Assembly: GCA_035718085.1 (NCBI GenBank)
Contig: DASTHS010000152.1
Coordinates: forward strand, 1 to 11,831
Direction of reading: 5' to 3'
DNA from: DASTHS01 sp035718085
Lineage (GTDB): Bacteria > Actinomycetota > Acidimicrobiia > Acidimicrobiales > Palsa-688
DNA length: 11,831 nucleotides
Positions 10,440-11,831 of this stretch are shown one piece after another. How positions within the stretch are numbered: the stretch's first letter is position 1; each line of letters starts with the position of its first letter. The position numbers were made by a program, and so were the translations under genes. The notes beneath the pieces were generated by a model, which was not told the DNA's origin, did not search any database, and worked only from the letters and a program-made list of their open reading frames with translations.

Positions 10440-11124
10440 GATCCGCGACCGCCTCGCCCTCGCCCTCGACGTCGACGACGTCGTCGCCGCCCAGCGCCTC
10501 GCCCTCGAGCTGCGCCCCTGGTTCGGGGTCGTCAAGATCGGCCTGGAGCTGTTCTCGGCCGCCGGACCGTCGGTCGTGCAGGTGATGATCGACGACGGCT
10601 ATCGGGTCTTCCTCGACCTGAAGCTGGCCGACATCCCCACCACCGTCGAGAAGACGGCCCGGGTGCTCGGCGCCCTGGGGGTCAGCTACCTCACCATGCA
10701 CGCCTTCGCCGGCACCCCGATGCTGCGCGCCGGGGTCGAGGGCCTCGCCGACGGGGCCACCCGCGCCGGGCTGGCCACGCCCAGCGCCCTGGCGGTCACC
10801 ATCCTCACCTCCGACGCCGACGCCCCGCCGCACATCCTCGGCAAGCGGGTGGCGGTGGCCGCGGAGGCCCGCTGCGCCGGCGTGGTGTGCGCCGCAGGCG
10901 ACGTGCGCGAGGCCAAGGCCCTGGCCCCCTCGATGCTGGCGGTGGTGCCCGGGATCCGGCCGCTCGGCGTGCCCACCGACGACCAGCGCCGCTCGGCCAC
11001 GCCCGCCGAGGCCCTCGCCGCCGGCGCCGACCTGCTCGTCGTCGGCCGCGCCGTCACCGGCGCCCCTGACCGGCGGGTCGCAGCGGCGGCGCTGGTCGGT
11101 GAGCTCGCCGGCGTGGCCGGCTGA
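10414..11124 (+). CDS. pyrF: Orotidine 5'-phosphate decarboxylase, type 1
   Basis: This 236-residue TIM-barrel enzyme decarboxylates OMP to UMP, the last step of the pathway. Lys41 in VVKIGLELF and the catalytic Asp-x-Lys-x-x-Asp signature in DLKLADIP (Asp68, Lys70, Asp73) are present. The phosphate-binding segments are PGIRP (179-183) and GADLLVVGRAVT (204-215). Size and motifs fit the short type 1 family. Mycobacteria and streptomycetes, as I recall, have the longer type 2 form, so this is a small taxonomic clue. The ATG at 10414 lies inside the end of pyrD, a 26-base overlap, and is preceded by AGGAAGAG at good spacing. It is the last operon gene; its stop is four bases from the stop of the convergent gene. 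Confidence 0.96.
   Translation: MAPGAAPPEIRDRLALALDVDDVVAAQRLALELRPWFGVVKIGLELFSAAGPSVVQVMIDDGYRVFLDLKLADIPTTVEKTARVLGALGVSYLTMHAFAGTPMLRAGVEGLADGATRAGLATPSALAVTILTSDADAPPHILGKRVAVAAEARCAGVVCAAGDVREAKALAPSMLAVVPGIRPLGVPTDDQRRSATPAEALAAGADLLVVGRAVTGAPDRRVAAAALVGELAGVAG
11107..11121. terminator. Possible shared bidirectional terminator hairpin between pyrF and the convergent gene
   Basis: GCCGGC-GTG-GCCGGC forms a six-pair all-GC stem with a three-base loop. It sits directly before the pyrF stop codon and just after the stop of the minus-strand gene. No T-tract follows on either strand, so it would be an atypical terminator of the kind often proposed in GC-rich actinobacteria. A chance hairpin in such GC-rich coding sequence is quite possible. 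Confidence 0.3.
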
Positions 11125-11128
11125 GGGG

Positions 11129-11831
11129 TCAGAAGCAGCTGTCGGCGCTGCAGGTGGGCAGCGAGAAGGCGGACTCGCCCGTCACCTGGTAGTTGGTCAC
11201 CCTCCAGCCCCGCTGCACCTCGGTCTGGAGGCGGCTGTCATAGGTCAGGTTGAGGTGATCGCCGCCGCCACCGTTGCAGGTCACCGACTGCACCACCATA
11301 GCCCCGGTGGCGGTCATCTTGCAGCCGTTGCCGGTCACGTCGGTGTGGGGCGCCCACAGCGTGCCGTTGAACGCGACGCCGGTGCCCCCCCACACCACCG
11401 TGTTGGTCCCGGCGGCATACAGGGCGAACTTCGTCGGGTCGCCGCCGGCGGGGTCGCTCGTCGGGTTGATGACGACACCGGCGCTCAGGGTGATCGTCGC
11501 GCTGGGTGTGCTGGGCACGAAGTAGATGTAGAGGCCCGCCGTGTCGACGTTGACCGTGCCGGAGAAGGTGATCGACGAGGTGCACAGGTAGGTGCCCGAG
11601 TAGGTGGTGCTGGAGGTGGTGCTGTCGAACACCGCCGGGCAGGCGGTGCTCGCCGTGGTCGGCACGCACGGGACGGGAGGAGAGGGCGGCGGGTTGGTGT
11701 CGTTGGATGCCGGGCAGGTCGACGCCGTCGACGGGTCCTGCGGGTCGTAGGTCGTCGTCTGCGGATACGGGCTGGGGCACTTCGAGGTGCTGTTGGCGTA
11801 CTGGCCGTTGCCGTAGGTGCCGCTGCCGTTG
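11129..11831 (-). CDS. Cys-rich secreted or surface protein, pilus-associated (PilX/DUF7305-like) C-terminal region, truncated by the window edge
   Basis: The minus frame is open from the window edge to the TGA at 11129-11131, giving 233 visible residues without an N-terminus. The visible part begins with a Ser/Thr/Pro/Asn-rich segment ending in PPPSPPVPC. It continues as beta-rich repeats such as SSITFSGTVNVD and SATITLSAGVVINP, and then AFNGTLWAPHTDVTGNG followed by AMVVQSVTCNGGGG. The last pattern resembles the 'GTIYAPNADVTLSG...GAVVAKSVTLSG' beta-solenoid ends of PilX-like or DUF7305 proteins found with type IV pilus and Tad gene sets. That family link is from memory of the pattern. Nine cysteines, two in the final CSADSCF, suggest disulfides and export. 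An internal GTG at 11665 is not taken as the start because homologous-looking coding sequence continues upstream. There is no functional link to the pyr genes. Confidence 0.7.
   Translation of the reverse strand, partial: NGSGTYGNGQYANSTSKCPSPYPQTTTYDPQDPSTASTCPASNDTNPPPSPPVPCVPTTASTACPAVFDSTTSSTTYSGTYLCTSSITFSGTVNVDTAGLYIYFVPSTPSATITLSAGVVINPTSDPAGGDPTKFALYAAGTNTVVWGGTGVAFNGTLWAPHTDVTGNGCKMTATGAMVVQSVTCNGGGGDHLNLTYDSRLQTEVQRGWRVTNYQVTGESAFSLPTCSADSCF

Overview
This is GC-rich DNA with dense C/G third codon positions, frequent GTG and TTG starts, and many genes that overlap end to end. That points to a high-GC actinobacterium. The gene order, a class 1B-type PyrD and a Thr-rich tailed cell-wall hydrolase would fit an Acidimicrobiia-like lineage, but that placement is an inference and cannot be proved from this window.

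Layout. (1) Positions 1-344, minus strand: the N-terminal part of an ECF-type RNA polymerase sigma factor, which runs off the left edge. (2) 438-2051, minus strand: a secreted NlpC/P60 peptidoglycan hydrolase with a coiled-coil N-terminal half and a long Thr/Pro-rich tail. (3) 2079-2193: a divergent intergenic region. It holds a probable -10 box, a hairpin matching the PyrR binding-loop consensus, and a strong Shine-Dalgarno sequence. (4) 2194-11124, plus strand: seven pyrimidine biosynthesis genes, pyrR-pyrB-pyrC-carA-carB-pyrD-pyrF, with every junction overlapping. (5) 11129-11831, minus strand: the C-terminal part of a cysteine-rich surface or pilus-associated-type protein, which runs off the right edge and converges on pyrF with only 4 bp between stop codons.

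How the genes work together. CarA and CarB make carbamoyl phosphate, PyrB makes carbamoyl aspartate, PyrC closes it to dihydroorotate, PyrD oxidises that to orotate, and PyrF makes UMP from OMP. PyrE (orotate to OMP) is not in the window and must be elsewhere. PyrK, the usual partner of class 1B PyrD, is also absent from its normal place between carB and pyrD. PyrR is the UMP-sensing regulator. The hairpin just upstream of its own ribosome binding site suggests that it represses translation of pyrR. With every downstream gene overlapping its neighbour, this could control the whole operon.

Most of the window is ordinary core metabolism. The parts most worth a second look are the putative PyrR-binding RNA hairpin and the missing pyrK. 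I found no mobile element, CRISPR array, tRNA or rRNA.
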